DNA of 64,000 bases from Vibrio galatheae (GTDB lineage: Bacteria > Pseudomonadota > Gammaproteobacteria > Enterobacterales > Vibrionaceae): the NCBI RefSeq assembly GCF_000967545.1, contig NZ_JXXV01000018.1, forward strand, positions 302,895-366,894, in the 5' to 3' direction. Below the pieces are notes generated by a model that was not told where the DNA came from, made no database searches, and worked only from the letters and a program-made list of their open reading frames with translations. Below are positions 26,742 to 35,855 of this stretch, piece by piece. The position numbers and the translations under genes were made by a program. The first letter of the stretch is position 1. Each line of letters starts with the position of its first letter.

Positions 26742-27284
26742 TTATTTATATTGAATAGAATAAGTTACATTACTTACAACCGTACCAGCAGTCGCTGCAT
26801 CGTCAGCGTAATATTCAACAATGTATGGTAGGTCAGCAGAACCTGATTGAATATTAGCATACGTGTTATCATTTAACTGTTCGGCACTACCCGCTTTAAT
26901 TACTGTAGTAGGCGCTAAACCATCACGTAGCTGTAGGCTTACATTACTTGCGCTACCGCTAGTGTTATTTAAGCGTCCTGTAACTAAATCAACTGAAGAA
27001 CCAGCCTCAAAGAACATAGTTGCCGTGTCTAATGAACTCATACAGCCTGATAAAGACACGTTAAATGCAGTTGCACCAGCAGTTTCACCCGCTGCACCAA
27101 GTAAATTTGTACTTACTGTTGGTAGCTGAACTGTAGCGTCCGCCGCTTGGCTGTCTACAGTAACGTTACATGTAGAAGCTGTTACCTCTCCGTTGAATGT
27201 AATAGTACCAACACTTGCTGCTTGTGCATTTAATGCAATGAGTGATAGTGCTGCAATAGCTGATAACGAAACGGTCTTTTTCAT
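26742..27284 (-). CDS. Fimbrial major pilin subunit
   Basis: Pilin of 180 residues with signal peptide MKKTVSLSAIAALSLIALNA. The mature region has VGTITFNGEVTASTCNVTVD, the second cysteine in LSGCMSS, and the C-terminal strand SNVTYSIQYK. It is the first gene of the pilin-chaperone-usher operon and is followed by a possible attenuator. It is a clear full-length paralogue of the pilin at 18457-18996. Its position first in the operon suggests that it is the main shaft subunit. Confidence 0.94.
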   Translation of the reverse strand: MKKTVSLSAIAALSLIALNAQAASVGTITFNGEVTASTCNVTVDSQAADATVQLPTVSTNLLGAAGETAGATAFNVSLSGCMSSLDTATMFFEAGSSVDLVTGRLNNTSGSASNVSLQLRDGLAPTTVIKAGSAEQLNDNTYANIQSGSADLPYIVEYYADDAATAGTVVSNVTYSIQYK

Positions 27285-28349
27285 AGTTTTCTACTCTCTA
27301 TATTTTAACTAGTTGATGCGAAAATATTTATCGTCACATCGTTAGTTCCTTGCTTATTGATTGTTCGTTCATTTTAAGAATATATAGAACTCACAACATA
27401 TCTTTTGAAAATCATTCGAAACAGTTTCTGCTATTGACACAAACTTCAATTACCCCCTAAAGACAGATCAGTGTAAGCAACTGATTTATAATAAGTTTAA
27501 TAAAGGTAACACTAACTGCACGGCAATGCCCCTGGAAAAAACAGTGGCTTTCATGCATAAAAACATGGTTAGCTTTAAAAATATTGCAGTCGTTAATTGA
27601 CATAGATCAATAAAACCTCAAATAATGACACTCAAACAAGGTGGATGCAGCTTCGGTTAAGAACTCAATACGTTGATTATAAAAACGGAACGATTTCCGT
27701 TAGGTCGCATGGCATTAGAAATAGGCTACATTCAGAGATCGCAACCATTGCCTTATGGAGCTTACAATAGTGAGCAAAGAGCTTCTATCTACCACGGCAG
27801 AGACACATTAAATAAGCCAAGCAGACATCTTCGAATTTGGATTTCGTCGCCATACCTCTATCATGAGTAAACAAATGCTCACGTAAGAAGAGAAGTGGGT
27901 AAATTGCATTGATCTTCAGTCAATTTTCAATGATGAAGCGGGGAAAAATTACGCTTGATTGAAACCTTGAGATTATCTATACCCACTTATTGCTGGAAAA
28001 ATTTAGCTAACAGCATTAGGCGATTGAGGAGAGACTGTGAGTTTATATAAAAACTAGGTAAATACGAGCTGTATTACTAGATACCCCCTAAACTGTGAGG
28101 AAGATCCTGAGAATAATTTGACGTAAAAATATTTTCATCCATTGTCGTTTAGTCTATATAACAAGATGATAATTGACCGAACGTAGTGATTTATATATTG
28201 AATCTCACAACCATGCGTTGAATGATAAAATGGATGATATAACAAGTAAGAAACTCAATCTAGAATAGCCAAAACTATGGCCTTGTAAAGAACACGTTTA
28301 TAAATTAAACACATAATATAGTAAATTAAAATTAAAATTAAACTAAGGT
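27285..28349. other. Long AT-rich gap upstream of the fimbrial operon
   Basis: About 1.06 kb between the major pilin and the XRE regulator. It should hold the fimbrial promoter and contains an FNR/CRP-like box at 27597-27610. A 65-codon open stretch at 27673-27870 on the plus strand has no ribosome site or recognisable family and I do not call it a gene. I see no tRNA or intact repeat element. Confidence 0.5.
27597..27610. promoter_or_regulatory. FNR/CRP-like box upstream of the pilin operon
   Basis: TTGACATAGATCAA matches the FNR consensus TTGATnnnnATCAA at nine of ten fixed positions. It lies about 310 bases before the pilin start, which is far for direct activation. It could be a chance match. 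Confidence 0.35.
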
Positions 28350-29261
28350 CTAGATGTTATATTCAATTGAAAATTTATCATTAATGATATTTTCATCCAC
28401 ATAGAAAATTTTTGAACTCAACATTTCAATAACATCAACCTTATATAATAGCCACTGATATTTACCAGTTTGGTATTTTATACCCACTTCACCACTGGGA
28501 CCTTTTACAACAACTACACCTCCTAGTCCTTCATAAAAATTAATCAACTCCGAAAAAAAGCATTTAACATAAATATATTTAGGTGTAATCTCGGATTCAA
28601 CCAATGCATCAAGTACAATTTTATTATGAAACATAAAAACGTCTTTTGAAGATGAATAGCAAGTTAGAACGTATAAGGAACTGTCCCTATCAAATACATA
28701 ATCAGTCTTTATCTTTTCTGATAATTTATTTTGAATAATCTCAGAGTCAACAATAAAATATAAGAAATGCCCTAACATTCTTCCATCTTCAGAATAAAAT
28801 TCGTAAAGATTTGTACTATTAGTCTTAGTCACCAAACTTTTAAACTCATCCAAGTCAGTATTAATTTTATGTATATTTTGAACATAATCAAGATAAAACC
28901 AAACACGTTCTTCAGGAATATATGAATAGTACTTAACTAGTATTTTTTTTGATGAATCTACGTAAGGGCTGTCACTTAATGAAAAATTATCTCTAAATCT
29001 TTTTCCAACTATTTTATCAAACCTACCAAATCTAGATGCTTCGTCCCCATAAATACTGTTAAACTCTTTCAAGTATCCGAAATAAATTAATAACAAAATT
29101 TGTTTTTTACGTGTGGGTTGTGTTCGACCATTTTCCCAGCGTGACAATGTAATTTCATCTAATGATTCAAAGGATTTCTCTATGCCTTGGATACGACTGA
29201 CCAACTCAGCCTGCGTACAGCCCACCTCTTCACGATAACGTTTTATCAAACTTCCAAACAT
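28350..29261 (-). CDS. XRE-family helix-turn-helix regulator with large C-terminal domain
   Basis: Protein of 303 residues. Residues about 4-75 form a Cro/C1-type helix-turn-helix (SLIKRYREEVGCTQAELVSR, EITLSRWENGRTQPT). The remaining 220 residues are not a standard effector domain that I can name; the stretch YIYVKCFFSELINFYEGLGG recalls the end of a GNAT acetyltransferase fold, but this is a guess from one segment. GGAG lies upstream of the ATG. It is AT-rich and flanked by long AT-rich gaps, which suggests horizontal acquisition. Its position upstream of the fimbrial operon on the same strand suggests a fimbrial regulator. Confidence 0.8.
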   Translation of the reverse strand: MFGSLIKRYREEVGCTQAELVSRIQGIEKSFESLDEITLSRWENGRTQPTRKKQILLLIYFGYLKEFNSIYGDEASRFGRFDKIVGKRFRDNFSLSDSPYVDSSKKILVKYYSYIPEERVWFYLDYVQNIHKINTDLDEFKSLVTKTNSTNLYEFYSEDGRMLGHFLYFIVDSEIIQNKLSEKIKTDYVFDRDSSLYVLTCYSSSKDVFMFHNKIVLDALVESEITPKYIYVKCFFSELINFYEGLGGVVVVKGPSGEVGIKYQTGKYQWLLYKVDVIEMLSSKIFYVDENIINDKFSIEYNI

Positions 29262-29337
29262 GCATCTTACTCCTTTAGAAAATTCAACTTGTGCTGTAAC
29301 TCTGGTGAGAAGTACTAAACTTACTTCTATTTTAGTT

Positions 29338-29443
29338 ACTGGTTATCACATGTACAATAAATGAGCACAGATAACCATAAAAAACAGCAACAATAATAAC
29401 CATACAAAAAGTATATATATGTGTATTAGAACAAAATAACCAG
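29338..29443. promoter_or_regulatory. Repeated TGGTTAT/ATAACCA motifs upstream of the XRE gene
   Basis: TGGTTATC near 29340 and GATAACCA at 29370-29377 form an inverted pair, and two further AATAACCA copies follow near 29396 and 29435. They lie about 80-180 bases before the regulator start, a reasonable place for autoregulatory operators. Short AT-rich words recur by chance in such sequence. Confidence 0.35.
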
Positions 29444-29500
29444 AGACTGAAAAGGAAAAAACACTATTTGACTATAGAATAGTGATATATTACCACTTTA

Positions 29501-29550
29501 TAGGGATATGGATTAAGCTGAATTATTTAATAGGAATACAGATTAGTCTG
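29501..29550. repeat. Imperfect 20-base direct repeat
   Basis: TAGGGATATGGATTAAGCTG (29501-29520) and TAGGAATACAGATTAGTCTG (29531-29550) match at 15 of 20 positions with a 30-base period, close to three helical turns. Possible protein-binding sites upstream of the XRE gene. Confidence 0.35.
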
Positions 29551-29997
29551 GAAGTATAATTATCTAACACCCCATATGCTTGTTACAATAACAAGTCTAG
29601 GTTTGGCGTATCATTTAAACACCATTAACGAGGCACTTTAAGAATACGAAAATTCTTAGTTGGACAAAAATTCAAGGTATAGAACATAGAGTGCGATAGC
29701 TAAATCCAACTGCACTGGGTAACTTAGGTATGAGAACTTAGGATTAGATATATATTAGTAAAGGAATCGTTATTTGCACTGGAATTCATCGACACACCGT
29801 CATTCTGAGCAAAAACTAGAGAAGTAATCATCAAAAGTATGTTGGAAAATATACAAGTTAAAATTGAGCATCCATGCTCACATTAGCTATGTTAAGTAAT
29901 TAAGCTCTTAAACCAGAAATAAGTTTCTTGATTATACAGCCTATCAATAGCCAAACTTAATACCCACCTCTAACTAGTTACTCCAAATTTATTTTAC

Positions 29998-31014
29998 CTA
30001 CCAAGCACTTGGTCTGGACTCTGAACCCTCAGTCAAAATTACAATGACCTGGCGCATATCCTTACTCTTAATCTGGCGGCTTGTAGATACAAACTTGCCT
30101 TTACCTTGAGCATTAACATTCTGCACACCGCGCAACACTAAATAATCAGCAACAGCATCAGCACGTCTCTGTGACAATCGCTTATTATAAGCATCTGCGC
30201 CTATCTGATCAGTAAAGCCACTCACCCAGATATGTGTTTCAGGGTACTCAGTTGTAAACTTAACAACCTGTTCTAACTTATTCTTATTTTCTTCGCTTAG
30301 TGTTGCACTATCAAATTCAAAATACAGCACAGGTAATTGAGGTAGTACTACTGGCTCAGCTTTGATTTTTGGTTTCTCTACAACCAGCAATTCAGTTTCG
30401 ATAGGTTCTATTGACTCTACTGCTTTCGTAGTCATAGTTTTGCCAAAGTGATAACTAATACCTAAAGAACTAAAATGGCTTTGGTTACCTGCCACATCAT
30501 CCAAATATTGATATTCAGCACGCAACGACACCATTGGAGCTAATCGATATTCCATTCCTAGTGCGGCCATCGGAGTCCAACCACTCTCGTCTGGCATTTC
30601 AAAGTCGGCAACTCTATCAATATCGAGTCGACTACCACCTAATCTTACGTAGCCCGCAACGCTTTTAGTAATAGGCGCTGTTAGCTTCATGGTAATATCA
30701 TACCCTTCAACATCATATTGTACTGGCCTTTGATTTAACATGGTTTTGTAATCTTGGTAATCAGTGGCTGCTAGCTCTAACGCAAACCAAGAATTAAAAT
30801 TGTAGCCAGTAAAGAGGCCAAAGCCCGCATCCGAATCATCACAACTAGAAAAGTCTGGAGTGCAGTTATGTTCAATTCTGTTATAACCCGCTCGGGCACC
30901 TATATATGCGCCTAAATCAGAGTTATTTTCGACTGATACGGGCGTCGTATCTTCTGCAAATGCTGGAGGTAAAAAAAACATAGCACTTAAGATAAAAAAT
31001 GTTTTTCTATTCAT
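29998..31014 (-). CDS. OmpA-family outer membrane protein
   Basis: Protein of about 338 residues with signal peptide MNRKTFFILSAMFFLPPAFA. The N-terminal part (about 30-190) looks like an eight-strand OmpA-type barrel (GAYIGARAGYNRIEHNC, VSLRAEYQYLDDVAG, LGISYHFG). A linker with Glu/Pro/Lys leads to the C-terminal peptidoglycan-binding OmpA domain (YFEFDSATLSEENKNKLEQV, VSGFTDQIGADAYNKRLSQR, RADAVADYLVLRGV). I chose the ATG at 31014 because GGGAG is about seven bases upstream. It links the outer membrane to the wall; any role beside the fimbrial or Tad-like genes is not shown. Confidence 0.93.
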   Translation of the reverse strand: MNRKTFFILSAMFFLPPAFAEDTTPVSVENNSDLGAYIGARAGYNRIEHNCTPDFSSCDDSDAGFGLFTGYNFNSWFALELAATDYQDYKTMLNQRPVQYDVEGYDITMKLTAPITKSVAGYVRLGGSRLDIDRVADFEMPDESGWTPMAALGMEYRLAPMVSLRAEYQYLDDVAGNQSHFSSLGISYHFGKTMTTKAVESIEPIETELLVVEKPKIKAEPVVLPQLPVLYFEFDSATLSEENKNKLEQVVKFTTEYPETHIWVSGFTDQIGADAYNKRLSQRRADAVADYLVLRGVQNVNAQGKGKFVSTSRQIKSKDMRQVIVILTEGSESRPSAW

Positions 31015-31374
31015 ACACACTCCCAAATGAAGCCAAAAGCAAAGTCTCAAAAATTGAAACCTAAAAATCATTTATTTTTCACTAGCGCCAGCATGTTACT
31101 GCTTCTCTAAGGATATAAAATAGCATGTGTTTTTTTCTATTTTAATAAAATGCTAAGCTCATGACATAACTGGCTGCCGTACTGAGTGACTGATATGGCG
31201 ATGACTACTCTTGATACTTTGATAAAAATAAATCTTGAACATAAGTTCTTATAGCGGCTCAAATTACAAAATGGTGTACATGTCAAATAGAATGATTTAC
31301 GCCAACACAGTCGATGACTTAAATACCATTATCGCTCAATATCTTTAACGTAAAACCTCTACTGCATAGACGTC
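31015..31374. other. Gap upstream of the OmpA-family gene
   Basis: About 360 bases. A 25-codon reading frame at 31271-31348 (plus strand, ending VDDLNTIIAQYL) resembles a protein end but has no ribosome site or recognisable family. Nothing else is supported. Confidence 0.4.
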
Positions 31375-31397
31375 AAAAGCGCCCAACGGCGCTTTTT
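31375..31397. terminator. Bidirectional terminator beside the YdcH-like gene
   Basis: AAAAGCGCC pairs with GGCGCTTTT around a CAAC loop. It lies about 30 bases past the stop of the minus-strand YdcH-like gene and has A/T runs on both sides. Confidence 0.8.
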
Positions 31398-31425
31398 GGC
31401 TATAGGAATTGATGGAAAATCAATA

Positions 31426-31665
31426 TTAAAACGATCGCGCCCAACTGTGGAGAGCGTCTTTCATCTCTGCTCGGTCATGCTTCATTTGATGCATTTCACC
31501 GTCGCTAATCGGCGAGTCTCGCATTTCGAGTTTGCGGATTTCTTTGTCTAATGAATTGTAGTCTCGCATCATAGTGGCGAAATCATCGTTGGTTTCTGCC
31601 AGGGCAAGAATTGCATCTTTGTATTGTGGAAATTCCTTAAGTAGAGAGTGATCTTCACCGAGCAT
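31426..31665 (-). CDS. YdcH/DUF465-family small protein
   Basis: Protein of 79 residues. It matches the DUF465 layout: MLGEDHSLLKEFPQYKDAI, an amphipathic helix with FATMMRDYNSLDKEIRKLEM, then EMHQMKHDRAEMKDAL. I chose the ATG at 31665 with GGAGGAG upstream; the longer reading has no site. The family is short and coiled-coil-like, and its function is not known. Confidence 0.87.
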   Translation of the reverse strand: MLGEDHSLLKEFPQYKDAILALAETNDDFATMMRDYNSLDKEIRKLEMRDSPISDGEMHQMKHDRAEMKDALHSWARSF

Positions 31666-31904
31666 TGCTACTCCTCCATCGTTGAGTTTTGTTTGTACAC
31701 TTTTTAACCATAGCAATTATTTTTCTAACAAGGTGTGCTCTAACGCACTTACTCGCAACTAAACTAATGTGGCTAAGTCATGCTAATCAGTTCCCCAGCT
31801 AATGTTAGAGATGCACCGATTTATATAAATCACACTTCTATCAGTTACGGACTATACTTGTGTATGGGCTGAACGCTTTCGTCGAGATGAAAACGAGGTG
31901 TTTT

Positions 31905-32423
31905 ATGTTAAATTCAATTGAGCATCAGACTACAAGAGTGCGCCTCCTCGGTAAGTCACTATCACCAAATTCCTCCCTTCGACAGCAGGCAGGCACGGCG
32001 ATTATCGAGTTCAGCTTGGTCGCTGCTGTGTTCTTCTCTATATTTTTCACTATCGTTGATCTTTCAATATACAACTACGTGAAACTCACTATGCAAAATG
32101 CGGTTCGTGAAGGGGCTAGGTACGCAGTAACTGGTCGTGCAGACTTAGATCCTGATGGCAAAGGAGACCGAAACGCCGCTGTGAAACAAATGATTGAAAC
32201 GGCTTCCAATGGCTACTTAGACAAAGTCATGAATATTGATCAAGATTTGCGAGTTGAAGACGTCGATGGAAATGTCGTTAACGGCTTCGGAGCATCAGGG
32301 GAGATCATCGCGATTCACTTAGATTGCGAGTGGCCAGTTTCTAGTCCGCTCATCTATCCATTTATAGAGGGGGGAAATTACACCTTTACCGTAAGCACTG
32401 CGATGAAAAACGAATCATTTTAG
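31905..32423 (+). CDS. TadE-like pseudopilin (first)
   Basis: Protein of about 172 residues. The TadE signature RQQAGTAIIEFSLVAAVFFSIFFTIVDLSIY is seen: a hydrophobic N-terminal helix after a glycine with the conserved glutamate of the pseudopilin signal. The sequence then carries NAVREGARYAV, typical of TadE-family proteins. GAGG lies before the ATG at 31905, which I prefer to an upstream GTG. First of three adjacent genes of the Tad type. Confidence 0.87.
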   Translation: MLNSIEHQTTRVRLLGKSLSPNSSLRQQAGTAIIEFSLVAAVFFSIFFTIVDLSIYNYVKLTMQNAVREGARYAVTGRADLDPDGKGDRNAAVKQMIETASNGYLDKVMNIDQDLRVEDVDGNVVNGFGASGEIIAIHLDCEWPVSSPLIYPFIEGGNYTFTVSTAMKNESF

Positions 32424-32432
32424 AGGCATGCG

Positions 32433-32969
32433 ATGAAACAGATGAATCGCCAAACTGGCTTTGCCGCCGTGGAAATGACGCTAATAACGCCATTTATGGT
32501 GCTGTTAATTGGTGGCATTATTGAGGTGACACAGTATCTTCAAGCGAGCAGTATTCTGATTGGTGTCACTCGCGAAGGTGCAAACCTAGTCTCGAGAACC
32601 AGCTCTACCGAGCCAGACGACATCATGACATTAGTTTCAAAAACAACCGGCACTCTTGATCTCGAGAGCGATGGCATCATGTATATTACCTTGGTTACTG
32701 GTCAAGAAGATGACGACCCTTACGTAAATGAACAATATCGTTGGAGTGACTCTGGTCTTGTCCATACTAGCTCTACGTGGGAAGAGTGCGCGAGTTGGAC
32801 AGACAATCAATGCGACATTGATTCGCCCCCGCCGACCCTTGATGATTTTCCTATTTCACTCGATCCAAATGAATCAGTTTACGTCGTCGAAGTACACTAT
32901 CAATACGTGCCATTATCAAGCTTCTTCATCACGAGTAGCTTTATTATGAGTGACATTACTTACCTGTAA
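32433..32969 (+). CDS. TadE/TadF-like pseudopilin (second)
   Basis: Protein of 178 residues beginning RQTGFAAVEMTLITPFMVLLIGGIIEVTQYL, the TadE/F hydrophobic helix with the conserved glutamate in AAVEMTLI, followed by GVTREGANLVSR. GAGGC precedes the ATG, nine bases after the stop of the first TadE-like gene, so the two are one operon. TadE and TadF are minor pseudopilins needed for Flp pilus assembly. Confidence 0.85.
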   Translation: MKQMNRQTGFAAVEMTLITPFMVLLIGGIIEVTQYLQASSILIGVTREGANLVSRTSSTEPDDIMTLVSKTTGTLDLESDGIMYITLVTGQEDDDPYVNEQYRWSDSGLVHTSSTWEECASWTDNQCDIDSPPPTLDDFPISLDPNESVYVVEVHYQYVPLSSFFITSSFIMSDITYL

Positions 32970-32980
32970 GGGGACTCATT

Positions 32981-34372
32981 ATGACTATCAAACATCGATT
33001 TAGCCAAATGAAAAAAAACAAAGGCCTGGTTGCTCTTATTTCGGTGATTGCCGCGCCTTTTTTAATTTTGGCAACGGGGCTTGCGATTGATTCAGGGCGA
33101 GCGTATTTAGTCAAGGCAAAACTATTTACTGCGGTTGACGCTGCGGGTATCGCGGCAGCTAGGGCTGTATCTGAAGGAGAGGACGCAGCTCGATCCGCCG
33201 CCGCCAAGATGTTCACTGCCAACCTTCCTAACGGTTACCATGAAAGTACCACGGTAAGCCCAACACTCTCTTTTGGCTATGATGAATTCGGTAATGTTTC
33301 AATTGATGTCTCAGCCTCTGCCCAAGTGAACACCACTTTTTTGGGTGTGTTTGGCTACAGTACTCTCAACCTCAACGCAACAGCCCAGACAGTACGACGT
33401 CCTGTCGATCTTGTTTTGGTCGTGGACAACACAACATCTCTAAGGTTGGGCTCAATTGGAGATGTCACTGAAGATGTCATCGAACGCTCAAAAGACTTCA
33501 TATCAAACTTCAATGAAAACTTCGATCGTGTTGCTCTAGTCAAATATGCCTATGGTGGGGAAGTTCCAGTTGCGTTTCAGTCTAGTAGAGGGCACGTACG
33601 AAGCGATATAACGTCTGCGATAGATGCGTTTAATTTTGGTAGCTGGTCTAACCCACAATACACAAATGCTTCCGAAGGTTTTTATCTTGCCCTTGACTCA
33701 ATTCGCAACGTAGACAACCCCGCAAATCTAAAAGTGATCGTATTTTTTACCGATGGGGCCCCAAATACTTTTTCGTCGGAGTTCGACTTTACCAGCACTA
33801 GTACCAACTACACGGGTTCAATTCGTTCAAGTGACGACCCTAGCGGTACACCTAGAGGGTTATGGCGCCATAATGCAATCGCAACCCAGCTTTCAGGATC
33901 TGGATATCAGGGAAGTAATATCGATGATCGCATTGCATCGTTACCAGATTACTACACACCACACAACGCAGATGCGACCGAATTTAAAGTGTTAAACCCA
34001 GATCACCCATATCGCCCAGTGTATCAATATAGCCCTGCATCGAATTCTGCCAATGATCTATTCACTCGCATCAACCGTGTTGCGCGAAACTTAGTCGAAG
34101 ATATGGCTGAAGCGGCACGAAATGAGGGAATTTATGTCTTCACCTTAGGTCTTGGTTCTGCATTGACGTCAGCCGCCGGACCAGACAATGAATTAGGGGA
34201 AGATCTTCTGCTCCGGATGGCAAATGACCCAAAACTACTAGATGATGCGGACTTAGCTGATGACTATCACGCCGATCAACTTGAAGGTGTCTATTGCCAC
34301 GCTGAAGACGAACAAGCATTAGGCCCTTGTTTTGATGAAATGCTGAATGTCATTATCAGGCTGACGCTATAA
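32981..34372 (+). CDS. TadG-like protein with a von Willebrand A domain
   Basis: Protein of 463 residues. The N-terminus has the TadG-type helix (KKNKGLVALISVIAAPFLIL) and KLFTAVDAAGIAAARAVSEG. A von Willebrand A domain follows with the metal-binding DNTTS motif (VDLVLVVDNTTSLR), and VIVFFTDGAPNTFS. AAGGGG lies before the ATG, eleven bases after the second TadE-like gene. The stop overlaps the convergent LysR gene by 17 bases. No TadA ATPase, TadB/C platform, RcpA secretin or Flp pilin is present nearby. Confidence 0.88.
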   Translation: MTIKHRFSQMKKNKGLVALISVIAAPFLILATGLAIDSGRAYLVKAKLFTAVDAAGIAAARAVSEGEDAARSAAAKMFTANLPNGYHESTTVSPTLSFGYDEFGNVSIDVSASAQVNTTFLGVFGYSTLNLNATAQTVRRPVDLVLVVDNTTSLRLGSIGDVTEDVIERSKDFISNFNENFDRVALVKYAYGGEVPVAFQSSRGHVRSDITSAIDAFNFGSWSNPQYTNASEGFYLALDSIRNVDNPANLKVIVFFTDGAPNTFSSEFDFTSTSTNYTGSIRSSDDPSGTPRGLWRHNAIATQLSGSGYQGSNIDDRIASLPDYYTPHNADATEFKVLNPDHPYRPVYQYSPASNSANDLFTRINRVARNLVEDMAEAARNEGIYVFTLGLGSALTSAAGPDNELGEDLLLRMANDPKLLDDADLADDYHADQLEGVYCHAEDEQALGPCFDEMLNVIIRLTL

Positions 34373-35321
34373 CGGGTACGTACATCTGACTAAATCCACA
34401 TATATGTTTCTCCCATATGGGTGGCGTTCCAATATAGGTTTGTACCGCATGGATAAATTCACGCACCAATGCGGTTTGTTTACGGTGTGGATAGAGTGCA
34501 TAAAGCGCTAACCCTTTGTTACACAAAGTATGATCAGTAAGTAGCGGTTTTAGCCCTAGCGCTTTGATAGGCTGGTTCAAATTGGACGAAGAAATCGTGA
34601 CATATCCGAGCCCATCTTGAACTGATGCGAGTAAGGTTTGCACATCGTTCACTTTTAACTTACCTCGCATTTTGTAATTGACAATATGACTCGAACCGGG
34701 CCGCTCACTAAGACGAATTGTATCGACGGTCAACGAACGATTGCTGTACACCACCGATGGCAGTTGAACCAGCTCTTCTGGTGTCTTGGGCTCACCGTAT
34801 TTCTGAATGAAGCTCTCTGAGGCGAGAATCACGGCGCGGATATCGGCAATTTTCTTCGCAATTAAGCTGGAGTCATCCAATCGCCCCAAGCGAAAAGCCA
34901 CATCGAAATGATCCGAGATAATATCAGAGCGTTTATCATCCAGTAGCAATTCGATTTCCACATCTGGATACGCCAGCATAAACTGTCTAATCACCGGACG
35001 AAGGAAGTTTTGCCCGATATGGTAAGGGGCGGTGATTCTAATTCTTCCCTTGGGCTCAGCGTGATACGAATCCGCAATAGATTGAACGTGGCTGAGTGTG
35101 CCGACAAGATTGTGTGCTTGTTCGAGAATCTCTGTCCCTGCTGGGGTCAGTGAAAATGAACGTGTCGAGCGATTGAGGAGCTGAACGCCTAAATCTGATT
35201 CTAGCTTTTTTATTTGTTTCGATAGCGAGGAGTTATCCATGTCATGTAATGCGGCCGCTTTGGTGAACGAGCCTTGCTGGACAACATCAATAAATAGAGA
35301 AAGCTGACTCACTAACGCCAT
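34356..35321 (-). CDS. LysR-family transcriptional regulator
   Basis: Regulator of 321 residues with N-terminal helix-turn-helix GSFTKAAALHDMDNSSLSKQI and a LysR substrate-binding domain (RIRITAPYHIGQNFLRPVI, DVAFRLGRLDDSSLIAKKI). The domain type (CrgA-like) often regulates small-molecule or efflux genes. It converges on the TadG-like gene with a 17-base overlap and follows the YaiI gene on the same strand, so no divergent target is next to it. Confidence 0.9.
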   Translation of the reverse strand: MALVSQLSLFIDVVQQGSFTKAAALHDMDNSSLSKQIKKLESDLGVQLLNRSTRSFSLTPAGTEILEQAHNLVGTLSHVQSIADSYHAEPKGRIRITAPYHIGQNFLRPVIRQFMLAYPDVEIELLLDDKRSDIISDHFDVAFRLGRLDDSSLIAKKIADIRAVILASESFIQKYGEPKTPEELVQLPSVVYSNRSLTVDTIRLSERPGSSHIVNYKMRGKLKVNDVQTLLASVQDGLGYVTISSSNLNQPIKALGLKPLLTDHTLCNKGLALYALYPHRKQTALVREFIHAVQTYIGTPPIWEKHICGFSQMYVPVIASA

Positions 35322-35330
35322 ACGATAACC

Positions 35331-35789
35331 TTACTTTTGCGCTCGTTGCCATTGTACTAACCACTTATCAAGATGGTTGGCAAATTGCTGACGATCCGCC
35401 TGACTCAAAGGAGCTGGGCCACCTGTTTGAATACCGCTGCTGCGCATGGTTTCCATGAAATCACGGATATTAAGTCTCGATTTAATATTCTCTTTGGTAA
35501 ACATTTCACCGCGAGAGCTCAGTGCATGGCCGCCCTTGGTAATGATTTCATCGGCGAGTGGGATATCACTGGTAATGACCAAGTCGCCCACTTGGCAGCG
35601 TTTAACAATTTCGTTATCTGCCACATCGAAACCAGCTTGAACTTGCAACATGGTTACTTTTGGTGAGGCTGGTGTGCGGATGTACTGGTTAGCAACTAAC
35701 GTCACTTCTACCCCAGTACGCTCAGATGCCCGAAACAAAATGTCTCGTACTACAACAGGACACGCGTCCGCATCTACCCAAATTTTCAT
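35331..35789 (-). CDS. YaiI/YqxD family protein (UPF0178, DUF188)
   Basis: Protein of about 152 residues starting [19 protein letters not shown], the family signature, with [20 protein letters not shown] and [20 protein letters not shown]. The fold is a predicted PIN-like or NYN-like domain with an acidic cluster; its function is unsettled. I chose the ATG at 35789, because the residues before it are not in the family. Confidence 0.92.
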   Translation of the reverse strand: MKIWVDADACPVVVRDILFRASERTGVEVTLVANQYIRTPASPKVTMLQVQAGFDVADNEIVKRCQVGDLVITSDIPLADEIITKGGHALSSRGEMFTKENIKSRLNIRDFMETMRSSGIQTGGPAPLSQADRQQFANHLDKWLVQWQRAQK

Positions 35790-35855
35790 TATGTTTGTTT
35801 CCTCATTGCGGTCTACAACCATTATTAGACCGCAATTGACCAACACTTAGTAGCG

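Larger units (their letters stand above)
29262..29997. other. AT-rich gap upstream of the XRE regulator
   Basis: A 736-base gap with no credible gene. It contains copies of ATAACCA near the regulator's start (29338-29443) and an imperfect 20-base direct repeat at 29501-29550. Confidence 0.5.

Noticed and set aside
27673..27870. A 65-codon open stretch on the plus strand in the fimbrial leader.
   Set aside because: No ribosome site, no recognisable family and no typical composition; kept only as part of the gap.
27451..28092. An 11-base word TACCCCCTAAA occurs at 27451-27461 and 28082-28092.
   Set aside because: Many repeated 11-mers are expected by chance in 64 kb, and the flanks do not match.
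31271..31348. A 25-codon reading frame ending in VDDLNTIIAQYL.
   Set aside because: Too short, with no ribosome site or family; it may be a protein-end remnant but cannot be supported.
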